In this document: positions 49,126 to 57,759 of the stretch, one piece after another
Layout: every line of letters starts with the position of its first letter
Position numbering within the stretch: the first letter of the stretch is position 1
Origin: Vibrio pelagius
GTDB taxonomy: Bacteria; Pseudomonadota; Gammaproteobacteria; Enterobacterales; Vibrionaceae
Assembly (NCBI RefSeq): GCF_024347575.1
Contig: NZ_AP025503.1
Location: 2,108,001 to 2,172,000 of the forward strand
Direction: 5' to 3'
Length of the DNA stretch: 64,000 nt
Translations under genes and position numbers: made by a program
The notes under the pieces: model-generated
Told to the model about the DNA's origin: nothing
The model's database searches: none
The model's input: the letters and a program-made list of their open reading frames with translations, nothing else

Positions 49126-50115
49126 CTAGCCGCCAATGGAAGCAAGGTGCGGCGTCATACCGCTGTTGCCGTCGTGGAGAAAGTGACTCACTGACTTGGT
49201 TTGAAGCTCAGACTGAATGCGTGCGATAAGCGCATCTTCCTGCTCATCCTCTTGGAGAAGATCACGTAGCTCAACACCATGATCGCCAAAAAGACACAGA
49301 TGAAGTTTACCTGTTGCAGATACACGCAGGCGGTTACAGCTTTCGCAGAAATCTTTCTCATAAGGCATGATCAAACCAATCTCACCTTTGTAGTCAGGAT
49401 GAACAAATACCTGTGCAGGGCCATCATTCACCGCTTTGACTTTCAAAAGCCAACCGTTAGCGATCAGATGGTTTCTGATCGCTACGCCTGATACATGGTG
49501 TTTATCAAACAGATCGTCCATTTCACCGGTTTGCATCAGCTCAATAAACCGCAGTTGGATAGGTTTGTCTTTGATCCAGTTAAGGAATGAAGGCAGCTCT
49601 TGGCTATTAAGATCTTTCATCAACACAACGTTGACTTTGATCTGCTCATATCCGACTTCGAACGCTTTATCGATACCGCGCATCACCTCAGTGAACTTAT
49701 TCTCACCTGTGATTTGGTGAAACATGCGCGAATCTAAACTATCAACGCTGACGTTGATGTTCGTTAGACCAGCTTCGCGCCACTGCGCTACCTGCTTCTC
49801 CATGCGATAACCGTTAGTGGTGGTTGCCACTTTTTGGATACCCGGAGTGCTGGCTACTGTATTAATAATTTCAGTAAAATCTTTACGTAGGCTTGGCTCG
49901 CCACCAGTAATACGAATCTTGGAGGTACCACAATCAGCAAACGCTCTCACGATGCGTTTGATCTCGGGAACACTGAGAAAAGACGAGTTTTTTTGCCCCG
50001 AAGGCTTGTAGCCATCAGGTAAGCAATACGTACATTTAAAGTTACAAACGTCTGTAACTGACAAGCGCAAGTAATAAAACTTGCGATGGAATCTATCTTC
50101 GAATTGTTGCGCCAC
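49126..50115 (-). CDS. moaA: GTP 3',8-cyclase (radical SAM)
   Basis: First step of molybdenum cofactor synthesis: radical-SAM cyclisation of GTP. The protein is 329 residues from GTG 50115, the same length as E. coli MoaA. An upstream TTG would add five residues but would place the start inside the riboswitch-like leader. The N-terminal cluster motif is CNFKCTYC near residues 24-31, with GGEPSLR after it. The second cluster has FCESCNRLR plus a later Cys in LHLCLFG. The C-terminus is Gly-Gly, as usual. Confidence 0.96.
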   Translation of the reverse strand: MAQQFEDRFHRKFYYLRLSVTDVCNFKCTYCLPDGYKPSGQKNSSFLSVPEIKRIVRAFADCGTSKIRITGGEPSLRKDFTEIINTVASTPGIQKVATTTNGYRMEKQVAQWREAGLTNINVSVDSLDSRMFHQITGENKFTEVMRGIDKAFEVGYEQIKVNVVLMKDLNSQELPSFLNWIKDKPIQLRFIELMQTGEMDDLFDKHHVSGVAIRNHLIANGWLLKVKAVNDGPAQVFVHPDYKGEIGLIMPYEKDFCESCNRLRVSATGKLHLCLFGDHGVELRDLLQEDEQEDALIARIQSELQTKSVSHFLHDGNSGMTPHLASIGG

Positions 50116-50118
50116 GGA

Positions 50119-50250
50119 ACACCTTTCCAAACACGGGAGGCATAATCATTTCCAATTAAGCCCTTGTGACAACATGTCACTGGCTCTCAACGCTTATCAA
50201 TACAGCAAAACACCACTGTGCGACTTAGCATGTAAGAGCTCGGAGTTATG
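50119..50250 (-). promoter_or_regulatory. Probable molybdenum-cofactor riboswitch before moaA
   Basis: On the minus strand the leader holds ACTCCGAGC (50238-50246), a GTGACA/TGTCAC hairpin (50166-50180, extended by AGCC/GGCT), GCCTCCC (50135-50141) and TTTGGAAAGG (50122-50131). The last element doubles as the ribosome site in front of GTG 50115. These blocks match my memory of the Moco RNA motif that precedes moaA in gammaproteobacteria; no covariance-model search was possible. Confidence 0.6.
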
Positions 50251-50452
50251 GCAACTACGGTACACTGAGGCACGCGTAGCAGCTGCGTATAAAATACTTA
50301 ATAATTGTGTGTGAATCTAGTTCTGTTGCCAAAAAAACGAACCTTAACAGCAAAAAAACCGCACCAGACCCTCAAAATAACTCTTGTTGAGTATCTGCCT
50401 ATAAGCATTTACCCTAAATTATAGTTGGTAATAATCTAATAAGAACTAAAAA
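50251..50452. promoter_or_regulatory. Divergent promoter region moaA / ybhK
   Basis: About 200 bases between the riboswitch-like leader and the ybhK start. It should hold both promoters; I cannot place them with confidence. Confidence 0.4.
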
Positions 50453-51340
50453 ATGAATTTGTACTCTTCAAAGAAAGTCGTCGCGATCGGCGGCGGCCAC
50501 GGCTTAGGTCGCATGTTAGCGGCACTGAAACAATTCGGCAGTAATGCGACGGGAATTGTCGCCACTACCGATAATGGCGGCTCAACAGGCCGAATTCGAG
50601 ATTGCCAAGGTGGTATCGCATGGGGCGATACTCGCAACTGTATCAACCAGTTGATTACCGAGCCTTCTATCAGTTCGATGATGTTTGAGTATCGTTTCCG
50701 AGGTCAAGGTGAACTCGATGGTCATAATCTTGGTAACTTGATGCTCACTGCTTTAGATAACCTTTCTGTTCGACCATTAGAAGCGATCAACCTAATCCGC
50801 AGTATGCTTAAAGTCGATGTCAACATTGTTCCGATGACTGAGCACCCCTCTGACCTAACGGCACTTTCGATGGAGGGTCGCTGGGTAACAGGGGAAACCA
50901 ATGTCGATGACATGAACGAGCGTCTGCGCCGCCTTGATCTTTCGCCAGAAGTACCGGCAACCAAAGAAGCGGTACACGCAATTGCAGCCGCTGATTGTAT
51001 CGTATTGGGACCGGGCAGTTTCTTAACCAGTATTATGCCGCCCTTATTGTTACCGGAAATTGGTAAAGCGATTGCTGATAATAGCAAGGCTAAGGTGATT
51101 TTAGTCGAAAACCTCTCGCCTGAGGCTGGTCCTGCGGGGATGATGACGCTAAGAGAGAAAATAGAATGGTGTGAACGCGCATGTAAAGCGCGTAAAATTG
51201 ATGTGATTATCGGTGATACAGCGCACCCAGAGCTTGATGGTCTTTGGCATTGCGTTACAACTGACCTCGCCTCTACGAACCGCGATTGGCGCCATGACAG
51301 ACTCAAACTTCAGCAAGCAATTGAGGCTCAATTGGCTTAA
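50453..51340 (+). CDS. ybhK: YvcK/YbhK (CofD-like) gluconeogenesis factor
   Basis: A 295-residue protein of the CofD/YvcK family. The N-terminal motif VVAIGGGHGLGRMLAAL (residues 9-25), TTDNGGSTGRIR and LGPGSFLTSI are family signatures. YvcK of Bacillus binds UDP-sugars and is needed for growth on gluconeogenic carbon sources; the role in Vibrio is not established. The divergent ybhK/moaA pairing is the same as in E. coli. Confidence 0.92.
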   Translation: MNLYSSKKVVAIGGGHGLGRMLAALKQFGSNATGIVATTDNGGSTGRIRDCQGGIAWGDTRNCINQLITEPSISSMMFEYRFRGQGELDGHNLGNLMLTALDNLSVRPLEAINLIRSMLKVDVNIVPMTEHPSDLTALSMEGRWVTGETNVDDMNERLRRLDLSPEVPATKEAVHAIAAADCIVLGPGSFLTSIMPPLLLPEIGKAIADNSKAKVILVENLSPEAGPAGMMTLREKIEWCERACKARKIDVIIGDTAHPELDGLWHCVTTDLASTNRDWRHDRLKLQQAIEAQLA

Positions 51341-51367
51341 GCGGGTAACTTGCCTCTCCGAAGTGAC

Positions 51368-51392
51368 AAAAAGGAGCATTGCGCTCCTTTTT
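51368..51392. terminator. Bidirectional terminator between ybhK and luxU
   Basis: AAAAAGGAGC pairs with GCTCCTTTTT around a 5-base loop. It ends the convergent ybhK and luxO-luxU transcripts. Confidence 0.9.
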
Positions 51393-51393
51393 A

Positions 51394-51729
51394 TTAACTC
51401 ATCAATTGTTGGTATTCAGTGTGTGTGGTTACCAGCAATGCTTTCATGTCTAGATAATCTTCGTCAGTAATTGATTTATTTTGTTTTACTTTAGCGTCCA
51501 AACCTATCGCAAAATCACACAATGAGTCAGCACCAAAGCTCGCAGCACTGCTCTTAAGTGCATGGCTAATATCAGCCAAATATTTGGCTGAGTCCACGGC
51601 ATTACTTTGTTCTAAATGTTCGTGATACCCCTTGAGCTCACCTAAGAAAATCTCCAATAAAACGGGGACATTTTCCTGGCCAATTTCCATAGCAAGTTCA
51701 TCAATTTTTTCTTGGTTTAGTATTTTCAT
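51394..51729 (-). CDS. luxU: Quorum-sensing phosphorelay protein LuxU
   Basis: Single-domain histidine phosphotransfer protein that passes phosphate from the hybrid sensors (LuxN/LuxQ/CqsS type) to LuxO. The 111-residue protein has the HPt motif ISHALKSSAASFGA, with His56 as the phosphorylation site. It lies 19 bases after luxO on the same strand, the standard luxO-luxU operon of vibrios. Confidence 0.95.
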   Translation of the reverse strand: MKILNQEKIDELAMEIGQENVPVLLEIFLGELKGYHEHLEQSNAVDSAKYLADISHALKSSAASFGADSLCDFAIGLDAKVKQNKSITDEDYLDMKALLVTTHTEYQQLMS

Positions 51730-51748
51730 CGTTATTCTTGTGCACTAA

Positions 51749-53149
51749 TTATTCTGAGGACGACTGTTTTGCGTTCCATGCCTGCAGTTTTCGATAAATG
51801 GTCGATGGGCTAACATCTAAGAAGCCTGCTGCCCTTGGGATATTACCATCGCATGCTTTAATTGCCTGTTCTATCGCTGTTTTTTCGGTCAACCACAGTG
51901 GGAAAATGTCCTTAACCGAGATGTCTTCGCTCTGTTTCTCTTTCAATCGCAGGCTATTTTCTAACGGTTGGTTAAGAGGGGGTGGCAACATATTCAAGGT
52001 GATCTCTTTGCCGTTATTTAGTACTACGACATTTCGTAAAACGTTTTGCAATTGACGTACATTCCCGGGCCACTCGTACTGGTTGAATCGATCGATCACT
52101 TCCTGAGAGAAACGAACAAACGCTTTGCCCTCTTCCACCGACATATAGCCCAACAACGAATAAGCAATCTCAATAACGTCTTCACCGCGTTCGCGCAAGG
52201 GTGGAAGATGCAATGGGATAACGTACAAGCGATAATACAAATCTTCGCGGAAACGACCTTCTTGAACCTCTTTCCAAGGGTCTCGGTTGGTCGCACAAAC
52301 AAAACGCACATCCACACTCTTCATTTTTGAAGAGCCTACTTTTTGGAAAGTACCTGTTTGGATAAAACGAAGCAATTTGGTTTGTAGCTCAAGATCCATT
52401 TCACACAACTCATCAAGGAACAAAGTTCCTCCATCGGCTAGCTCGGCTGCACCTTGTCGATCGGTAGCTGCGCCCGTGAACGCACCTTTAACGTGACCAA
52501 ACAACTCACTCTCAATCAAATCTTTTGGAATAGCAGCACAGTTAATGGCAATAAACGGTTTGTCCCCACGTTTACTTGCAGCATGAATAGCTTCAGCACA
52601 CACTTCTTTACCTGTACCACTCTCACCGGTGATAAAAATGCTCGCCTTACTCGAAGCCGCGGAGTCGATCGTGCGATACACCTGCTGCATGGTTAAGCTA
52701 CTGCCGATGAAACCTTGATAGTTCTGGCTGCCCGGGTGTTCAGCGCTATTCTTCAGCTTAGTTGCTTTACGAATGGCATTGTTGACTGTAATTCGTAGAC
52801 GATCTGCCTCACATGGCTTGATCAAAAAGTCTTGAGATCCGTGACGCATCGCTTCAACGGCGGTATCAATCGAGCCGTGGGCTGTCATGAAAATGACCGG
52901 AACTTCAGGGAAGTTTTGCTTTACCGCAAATAGAACATCCATCCCCGTCATATCTGGAAGACGAAGATCAAGGAGAATGAGGTCCGGGATTCTATGGTTA
53001 AGGCTCTCTATTGCCTCTTTGCCTGTACCCACAATATTGATATCTATCTCTAAAGGGGTCAGGTAAGATCGATACAACGCCGCTACGGACGCCGTATCCT
53101 CTACCATTAACAAATATTTCGATTTATTATCAAATGTTTTTGATTGCAT
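51749..53149 (-). CDS. luxO: Sigma-54-dependent quorum-sensing response regulator LuxO
   Basis: At low cell density phospho-LuxO with sigma-54 turns on the qrr small RNAs. The 466-residue protein has a receiver domain (about 12-125) with phospho-acceptor Asp61 (Asp47 if translation starts at Met15). The AAA+ domain has Walker A GESGTGKE near 175 and the sigma-54-contact loop GAFTGA at 222-227; a Fis-type helix-turn-helix ([21 protein letters not shown]) is at the end. No change at the known activating positions was noticed. The qrr1 gene is divergent, about 150 bases away. Confidence 0.97.
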   Translation of the reverse strand: MQSKTFDNKSKYLLMVEDTASVAALYRSYLTPLEIDINIVGTGKEAIESLNHRIPDLILLDLRLPDMTGMDVLFAVKQNFPEVPVIFMTAHGSIDTAVEAMRHGSQDFLIKPCEADRLRITVNNAIRKATKLKNSAEHPGSQNYQGFIGSSLTMQQVYRTIDSAASSKASIFITGESGTGKEVCAEAIHAASKRGDKPFIAINCAAIPKDLIESELFGHVKGAFTGAATDRQGAAELADGGTLFLDELCEMDLELQTKLLRFIQTGTFQKVGSSKMKSVDVRFVCATNRDPWKEVQEGRFREDLYYRLYVIPLHLPPLRERGEDVIEIAYSLLGYMSVEEGKAFVRFSQEVIDRFNQYEWPGNVRQLQNVLRNVVVLNNGKEITLNMLPPPLNQPLENSLRLKEKQSEDISVKDIFPLWLTEKTAIEQAIKACDGNIPRAAGFLDVSPSTIYRKLQAWNAKQSSSE

Positions 53150-53197
53150 ATCCTAGCCGATATTATTTTGCATTTATTGTAATAATCGCATTCCGCT

Positions 53198-53210
53198 TTG
53201 CATTATGCAA
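53198..53210. promoter_or_regulatory. LuxO-type binding site upstream of qrr1
   Basis: TTGCATTATGCAA is a perfect palindrome that fits the LuxO recognition pattern TTGCA-W3-TGCAA described for Vibrio qrr promoters. A degenerate second copy starts at 53168. It lies about 90 bases upstream of the qrr1 start, a normal enhancer distance, and between luxO and qrr1, so it may also control luxO itself. Confidence 0.75.
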
Positions 53211-53273
53211 ATTACTAAGCTGTTTTTGTCGTATCATTTTCTATAAAGACTAAAGATCATACAGTTAAACATT

Positions 53274-53288
53274 TGGCATGAAGGATGC
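53274..53288 (+). promoter_or_regulatory. Sigma-54 promoter of qrr1
   Basis: TGGCA (53274-53278) and TGC (53286-53288) place the invariant GG and GC 12 bases apart, the -24/-12 pattern. The predicted start is near 53300, exactly where the Qrr sequence begins. Confidence 0.88.
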
Positions 53289-53300
53289 AGTCAAATAATT

Positions 53301-53391
53301 GACCTTCGGGTCACCTAGCCAACTGACGTTGTTAGTGGATGACATTTCCACAAATGTGAGCCAGTAGATGAGTTACTACTGGCTTTTTTTT
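53301..53391 (+). ncRNA. qrr1: Qrr1 quorum regulatory small RNA
   Basis: Hfq-dependent sRNA of about 91 bases that pairs with luxR/hapR-type and other mRNAs. It has a first stem GACC-TTCG-GGTC, the conserved core CCTAGCCAACTGACGTTG with GTTAGT next to it, a second stem GTGGA/TCCAC, and a terminator GCCAGTAG/CTACTGGC followed by eight T. It lies between uvrB and luxO, divergent from luxO, the site of qrr1 in vibrios. Transcription should need phospho-LuxO. The identity rests on recall of the Qrr consensus and the promoter setting. Confidence 0.95.
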
Positions 53392-53435
53392 GTTCAGAAG
53401 AATATTTTTTTGTAGAAAATAGTAGTTGCTACAGA

Positions 53436-55466
53436 TTAGCTATTGGTTATGAATTGCTGCCTCATCTGTTCAATTTCATCACGCTTCTGCGCGGCAAGCT
53501 CAAACTCCAAGTTTTGGGCATGTTGATACATTTCCGCTTCTAGTTTGCTGATCGCTTTATCAAGTTCTTGTGGACTCAACGTGGCGTAGTTGGCCGCCTC
53601 TTCAGCCACTTTCGAGAGTGGAACTTGTTTAGACTGGCGCTGTTTCTTGGACTTGGTGATATCTCCAAGCTCCATAATATCTTTAACATTGCGCTTCAAT
53701 GCTTGCGGGGTAATCCCCTGCTCCTCATTGTATTGCATCTGTTTGATTCGTCGACGCTCTGTCTCATCAATCGCTTTTTTCATCGACTTGGTGATCGAGT
53801 CGCCGTACAAAATCGCCTTACCATGTAGGTTACGCGCAGCACGACCAATCGTCTGAATCAAGGAACGCTCAGAGCGTAAAAAGCCCTCTTTATCCGCATC
53901 CAAGATCGCCACCAGCGAAACCTCGGGCATATCTAACCCCTCTCGCAACAAGTTGATACCAACTAACACATCAAATTCACCCAGCCTCAAATCTCGGATG
54001 ATCTCTACACGTTCCACTGTATCGATATCTGAGTGTAAGTAACGAACTTTCACACCATGTTCTGTAAGGTACTCAGTGAGATCTTCCGCCATGCGTTTCG
54101 TTAATGTTGTCACGAGAACCCGCTCCTCTTTTTGTGAACGGATACGAATCTCAGAAAGAAGGTCATCGACTTGAGTAGCAACAGGACGAACTTCAATTTC
54201 AGGATCGAGAAGCCCCGTCGGGCGAACCACTTGATCAGCGATATCACCATCAGACTTCTCGAGTTCATAGTTGCCCGGCGTCGCAGAGACAAAGATAGTC
54301 TGCGGCGCAATCGCCTCAAACTCATCAAACTTCATTGGTCTATTGTCTAGTGCTGAAGGCAGACGGAAACCAAACTCCACCAGCGTCTCTTTACGCGAGC
54401 GGTCACCTTTATACATAGCACCAATTTGCGGCACCGTTACGTGTGACTCATCAATAACCAAAAGCCCATCAGCAGGTAAGTAATCAAATAAAGTCGGTGG
54501 CGCTTCACCTTCCGCACGTCCACTTAAATATCGAGAGTAGTTCTCGATGCCCGAACAAAAGCCAAGCTCCGTCATCATCTCAATATCAAACTGTGTACGT
54601 TGAGAAATACGTTGCTCTTCCAAGAGTTTATTATTGTCTTTTAGGTATTGTGCTCGCTCACGCAATTCCTCTTTGATGTTCTCAATCGCATCTAATATCG
54701 TTTCTCGCGGCGTCACATAGTGCGTTTTCGGGTAGACAGTAAAACGGGGCAAATCTCGCTGCTTCACCACACCAGTTAATGGGTCGAAAATACTGATACA
54801 GTCGACTTCGTCATCAAACATCTCGATTCGAACGGCATCTTGATCTGATTCAGCAGGGAAAATGTCTATAACTTCCCCACGCACACGGAACTGACCCCGT
54901 TCAAAAGCAACGTCGTTTCTTGAGTATTGCAGTTCAGCAAGACGGCGCAGAATATCTCGCTGGTCAATAACATCCCCGCGACAGACATGCAGCATCATTT
55001 TTAGGTAAGACTTGGGATCACCCAGACCATATATCGCGGAGACTGACGCGACGATAATGGCATCCTTGCGTTCAAGCAGCGCCTTGGTTGCGGAGAGACG
55101 CATTTGTTCAATATGTGCGTTAACCGACGCGTCTTTCTCAATGAAGGTATCAGTGGTTGGTACGTAAGCTTCCGGCTGATAGTAGTCATAGTAAGAAACG
55201 AAATACTCAACTGCATTGTTCGGGAAGAAGGCTTTCATCTCTCCGTACAGTTGCGCGGCCAGGGTTTTGTTTGGTGCCAATAAAATAGCTGGTCGCTGAG
55301 CTTCAGAAATGACATTGGCCAAGGTAAAGGTCTTTCCTGACCCTGTCACACCTAGCAGCGTCTGGTGCGCTAAGCCAGAATCCAAACCGTCTAACAGTTT
55401 CGCAATAGCGGTAGGTTGGTCACCTGAAGGTTTATAGTCAGAAACCAAGTCAAAGAGCTTACTCAT
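53436..55466 (-). CDS. uvrB: Excinuclease ABC subunit B
   Basis: Central damage-verification helicase of nucleotide excision repair. The 676-residue protein has Walker A GVTGSGKT (39-46), the DNA-wedging beta hairpin [12 protein letters not shown] (about 92-103), helicase motifs including DESHVT and SATPG, and a C-terminal UVR domain (about 635-670) that binds UvrC. A LexA box lies 18 bases before the ATG. The gene converges with qrr1, with only 44 bases between their ends. Confidence 0.98.
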   Translation of the reverse strand: MSKLFDLVSDYKPSGDQPTAIAKLLDGLDSGLAHQTLLGVTGSGKTFTLANVISEAQRPAILLAPNKTLAAQLYGEMKAFFPNNAVEYFVSYYDYYQPEAYVPTTDTFIEKDASVNAHIEQMRLSATKALLERKDAIIVASVSAIYGLGDPKSYLKMMLHVCRGDVIDQRDILRRLAELQYSRNDVAFERGQFRVRGEVIDIFPAESDQDAVRIEMFDDEVDCISIFDPLTGVVKQRDLPRFTVYPKTHYVTPRETILDAIENIKEELRERAQYLKDNNKLLEEQRISQRTQFDIEMMTELGFCSGIENYSRYLSGRAEGEAPPTLFDYLPADGLLVIDESHVTVPQIGAMYKGDRSRKETLVEFGFRLPSALDNRPMKFDEFEAIAPQTIFVSATPGNYELEKSDGDIADQVVRPTGLLDPEIEVRPVATQVDDLLSEIRIRSQKEERVLVTTLTKRMAEDLTEYLTEHGVKVRYLHSDIDTVERVEIIRDLRLGEFDVLVGINLLREGLDMPEVSLVAILDADKEGFLRSERSLIQTIGRAARNLHGKAILYGDSITKSMKKAIDETERRRIKQMQYNEEQGITPQALKRNVKDIMELGDITKSKKQRQSKQVPLSKVAEEAANYATLSPQELDKAISKLEAEMYQHAQNLEFELAAQKRDEIEQMRQQFITNS

Positions 55467-55483
55467 AGGTTGTCATTTCCATA

Positions 55484-55499
55484 CTGTTTATTTAATCAG
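55484..55499 (-). promoter_or_regulatory. LexA (SOS) box upstream of uvrB
   Basis: CTG-N10-CAG (CTGTTTATTTAATCAG) fits the gammaproteobacterial SOS box, with an AT-rich centre. It lies 18 bases upstream of the uvrB ATG, and uvrB is an SOS gene in related bacteria. Confidence 0.65.
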
Positions 55500-55818
55500 G
55501 GTATTGTCTCCTTAGGTTGACCGTAGATGCAACCTTTATCAAGATAATCGCCTCATATTATTGTTATTAAGTTATAGCTTTTATTCAGATTAATTGATAT
55601 TATCCGTCGCCCTGCCCAAGCTTATCAGCTTAATTTCGATTTTTTTTCATCCACGACTTTTCCCCAAAAATTCGAAAATAACCACGTTTTATGCTGTTCA
55701 CGTAATAACCTTCAAAAGTTATACACGCATCATAATCAAGATAAAACCAATACTTTACATACACTTAAAGTAAAACCTTGTTTCTTCGTTAAACTGACAA
55801 GTCACTTTGTCAAAGTTT
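55500..55818. other. Gene-free region between uvrB and tRNA-Asn
   Basis: AT-rich, with no credible coding frame. It contains a small AAGCT/AGCTT repeat at 55618-55631 and TTATACACG at 55719-55727, one base from a DnaA box. No other feature is recognised. Confidence 0.5.
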
Positions 55819-55829
55819 CACTCACATAC

Positions 55830-55852
55830 TTATCCACAATTTTGGTGGATAA
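55830..55852. promoter_or_regulatory. Pair of inverted DnaA-box-like sites
   Basis: TTATCCACA (55830-55838) is an exact DnaA box, and GGTGGATAA (55844-55852) is a near-perfect box on the other strand; together they make an inverted repeat. They lie about 75 bases upstream of the tRNA promoter. Confidence 0.5.
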
Positions 55853-55927
55853 CTAAAGCAAAGCCAAATTCTACAAGGGATACAGAAAAGTAAAGTAATT
55901 TATCTATTTTTTTGTCGCCATTTTCTG

Positions 55928-55956
55928 TTGACAGGTATCGACGGTATTATTAATAT
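55928..55956 (+). promoter_or_regulatory. Sigma-70 promoter of tRNA-Asn
   Basis: TTGACA (55928-55933) and TAATAT (55951-55956) are separated by 17 bases, close to consensus, with a GC-containing discriminator (cgcgtcgc) after the -10, as expected for a growth-rate-controlled tRNA gene. The start should be near 55963, 14 bases before the mature tRNA. Confidence 0.82.
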
Positions 55957-55976
55957 TCGCGTCGCTGACAAGCAAT

Positions 55977-56052
55977 TCCCCCTTAGTTCAGTTGGTAGAA
56001 CGGCGGACTGTTAATCCGTATGTCGCAGGTTCGAGTCCCGCAGGGGGAGCCA
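55977..56052 (+). tRNA. tRNA-Asn (anticodon GTT)
   Basis: A 76-base gene including an encoded CCA end. The acceptor stem TCCCCCT pairs with AGGGGGA, the D-loop has AGTTCAGTTGGTAGA, the anticodon GTT is at 56010-56012 in a CTGTTAA loop, and the T-arm GCAGG-TTCGAGT-CCCGC is perfect. The D-arm and anticodon arm are nearly those of E. coli tRNA-Asn. Confidence 0.98.
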
Positions 56053-56061
56053 AATTTAAAG

Positions 56062-56088
56062 AAGCCGCATCACTCGATGCGGCTTTTT
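56062..56088 (+). terminator. Terminator of tRNA-Asn
   Basis: AAGCCGCATC pairs with GATGCGGCTT around ACTC, followed by T, 10 bases after the CCA. Confidence 0.92.
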
Positions 56089-56097
56089 GCGTTTTAA

Positions 56098-56251
56098 AGC
56101 GACTGGTTTGTACCAAACCAATGTCTCAGAACTGGCCGTCCGCGTTCGAGACCCGACATGGAAAGTCCAAACTCTAGAAAAAAGCTCAATCGAAGGATTG
56201 AGCTTTTTTCGTTTTTAACTGCGACTAACTTGTTCCAAGTTAATGTCTCAG
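56098..56251 (+). repeat. Degenerate spacer repeats with covarying hairpin
   Basis: Two units begin at 56098 and 56221 (period 123). Each has GCGACT, a 7-bp hairpin and AATGTCTCAG. The stems are TGGTTTG/CAAACCA in the first and TAACTTG/CAAGTTA in the second. Three of the seven pairs differ by changes on both sides. Between them lies a T-arm-like GTTCGAGACCCG and another terminator hairpin (56178-56209). Confidence 0.75.
56178..56209 (+). terminator. Terminator-like hairpin inside the decayed tRNA array
   Basis: AAGCTCAATC pairs with GATTGAGCTT around GAAG, flanked by A and T runs. It has the same place in its unit as the tRNA-Asn terminator. Confidence 0.8.
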
Positions 56252-56281
56252 CCGAAACGTCGGACCGCCCTAGCCGCCCGC

Positions 56282-56305
56282 GTTCTAGTCCCGCAGGGGG
56301 AGCCA
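56282..56305 (+). pseudogene. Remnant of a second tRNA-Asn 3' end
   Basis: The T-loop to CCA part of tRNA-Asn is repeated 253 bases downstream, with one change in the T-loop (TTCTAGT for TTCGAGT). The sequence before it (GCCGCCCGC) no longer pairs in the T-stem, and no acceptor 5' half or anticodon is present. The match continues through the terminator: 56030-56095 against 56283-56348 differ at only three positions. Confidence 0.85.
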
Positions 56306-56314
56306 AATCTAGAG

Positions 56315-56341
56315 AAGCCGCATCACTCGATGCGGCTTTTT
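56315..56341 (+). terminator. Duplicate copy of the tRNA-Asn terminator
   Basis: It is identical in stem and loop to the hairpin at 56062-56088, carried along with the tRNA 3' remnant. Confidence 0.9.
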
Positions 56342-56349
56342 GCGTTTTT

Positions 56350-56586
56350 ATTGACCTGAAATCCTCGAAACGTCGTATCACTCTACTCTTAATATCTGCA
56401 TTCTTAGTCTTACATTTTGCAACGATCCTTGGGATTGAGAGCGTCTATACTTGCTACAACCAAGTGAATCAAACGATTAGGCGTAGATTTTTTCATCAAC
56501 TGCCTAAATCCCTAACGATCCTCGGTTGTTATTAGGTGAGCAAAGCAGGATAATATTGGGATCGGAATTTCAAGAATTAATCCATT
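56350..56586 (+). promoter_or_regulatory. Upstream region of the rnf operon
   Basis: About 240 bases without a credible gene, presumably with the rnf promoter. I cannot place -35/-10 elements with confidence. Confidence 0.4.
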
Positions 56587-57165
56587 ATGACCGAATACCT
56601 TTTGTTGTTGGTTGGCACAGTGCTGGTCAACAACTTTGTGCTAGTTAAATTTTTAGGGCTGTGTCCTTTCATGGGCGTTTCCAAAAAACTGGAGACGGCT
56701 ATCGGCATGGGCCTTGCCACGACGTTTGTGTTAACACTGGCGTCCGTTTGCTCGTACCTTGTAGAAAACTACATCCTTGCACCACTGGGCATTGAATATC
56801 TGAGAACTATGAGCTTCATTTTAGTGATTGCAGTTGTGGTTCAATTTACTGAGATGGTCGTGCACAAAACCAGCCCGACGCTCTATCGGCTTCTGGGGAT
56901 CTTCCTACCGTTGATCACAACCAACTGTGCGGTGTTAGGTGTGGCACTTCTTAACATCAATGAGAACCACAACTTTATTCAATCGATCGTTTACGGTTTC
57001 GGTGCATCCATTGGTTTCTCTTTGGTACTGATCCTATTTGCCGCTATGCGTGAGCGTATTACCGTGGCTGATGTGCCAATGCCATTTAAAGGTGCATCTA
57101 TTGCGATGATCACTGCCGGACTAATGTCTCTCGCATTCATGGGCTTTACAGGATTGGTGAAGTAA
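56587..57165 (+). CDS. rnfA: Rnf electron transport complex subunit A
   Basis: Integral membrane subunit of the Rnf complex, which couples ferredoxin/NAD electron transfer to ion movement (RsxA in E. coli, reducing the SoxR sensor). The 192-residue protein has six hydrophobic segments and the conserved [17 protein letters not shown] and [14 protein letters not shown] motifs, whose cysteines hold a membrane [2Fe-2S] cluster with RnfE. First gene of rnfABCDGE; rnfB begins two bases after its stop codon. Confidence 0.97.
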   Translation: MTEYLLLLVGTVLVNNFVLVKFLGLCPFMGVSKKLETAIGMGLATTFVLTLASVCSYLVENYILAPLGIEYLRTMSFILVIAVVVQFTEMVVHKTSPTLYRLLGIFLPLITTNCAVLGVALLNINENHNFIQSIVYGFGASIGFSLVLILFAAMRERITVADVPMPFKGASIAMITAGLMSLAFMGFTGLVK

Positions 57166-57167
57166 CC

Positions 57168-57752
57168 ATGAGTACCATTTTAATTGCAATCATCGCCTTA
57201 GCTGTATTGGCCGCTGTATTCGGCGCCATTCTTGGTTTTGCATCTATTCGATTTAAAGTAGAGGCAGATCCGATCGTCGATCAGATCGACACTATTTTGC
57301 CTCAAACACAATGTGGTCAATGTGGTTACCCTGGCTGTAGACCGTATGCGGAAGCTATTGCCAATGGAGACAGCATCAATAAATGTCCTCCTGGCGGTCA
57401 GGCAACAATAGAAAAGCTTGCCGATTTAATGGGCGTAGAAGTTGAAGAGTCAGCGCATGACCTCGACGACAAAGTTAAGACCGTCGCCTTTATTCACGAA
57501 GATATGTGTATCGGCTGTACCAAATGCATTCAGGCGTGTCCGGTCGATGCAATTGTTGGCGGAACCAAAGCCCTACACACAGTTATCAAAGATGAATGTA
57601 CTGGATGTGATCTTTGTGTGGCTCCATGCCCTACAGACTGTATTGAGATGATTCCAGTAGCAACAACAACTGAAAATTGGAAATGGCAGATGAACATGAT
57701 TCCGGTTACTGATATTACTAACCAAGCTGCAGACGCAGACAAACAGGCGTAG
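57168..57752 (+). CDS. rnfB: Rnf complex ferredoxin subunit B
   Basis: Membrane-anchored iron-sulfur protein that takes part in electron entry. The 194-residue protein has an N-terminal helix (about 3-25), a Fe-S domain with Cys49, Cys52, Cys57 and Cys73, and two ferredoxin motifs: [12 protein letters not shown] (Cys114, 117, 120, 124) and [12 protein letters not shown] (Cys144, 147, 150, 154). All expected ligands are intact. Confidence 0.97.
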   Translation: MSTILIAIIALAVLAAVFGAILGFASIRFKVEADPIVDQIDTILPQTQCGQCGYPGCRPYAEAIANGDSINKCPPGGQATIEKLADLMGVEVEESAHDLDDKVKTVAFIHEDMCIGCTKCIQACPVDAIVGGTKALHTVIKDECTGCDLCVAPCPTDCIEMIPVATTTENWKWQMNMIPVTDITNQAADADKQA

Positions 57753-57759
57753 GGTTAGT

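Noticed and set aside
55992..56535. Three short frames across tRNA-Asn and its downstream repeats
   Set aside because: They translate the tRNA, terminator hairpins and repeat units. No ribosome site or protein-like composition is present.
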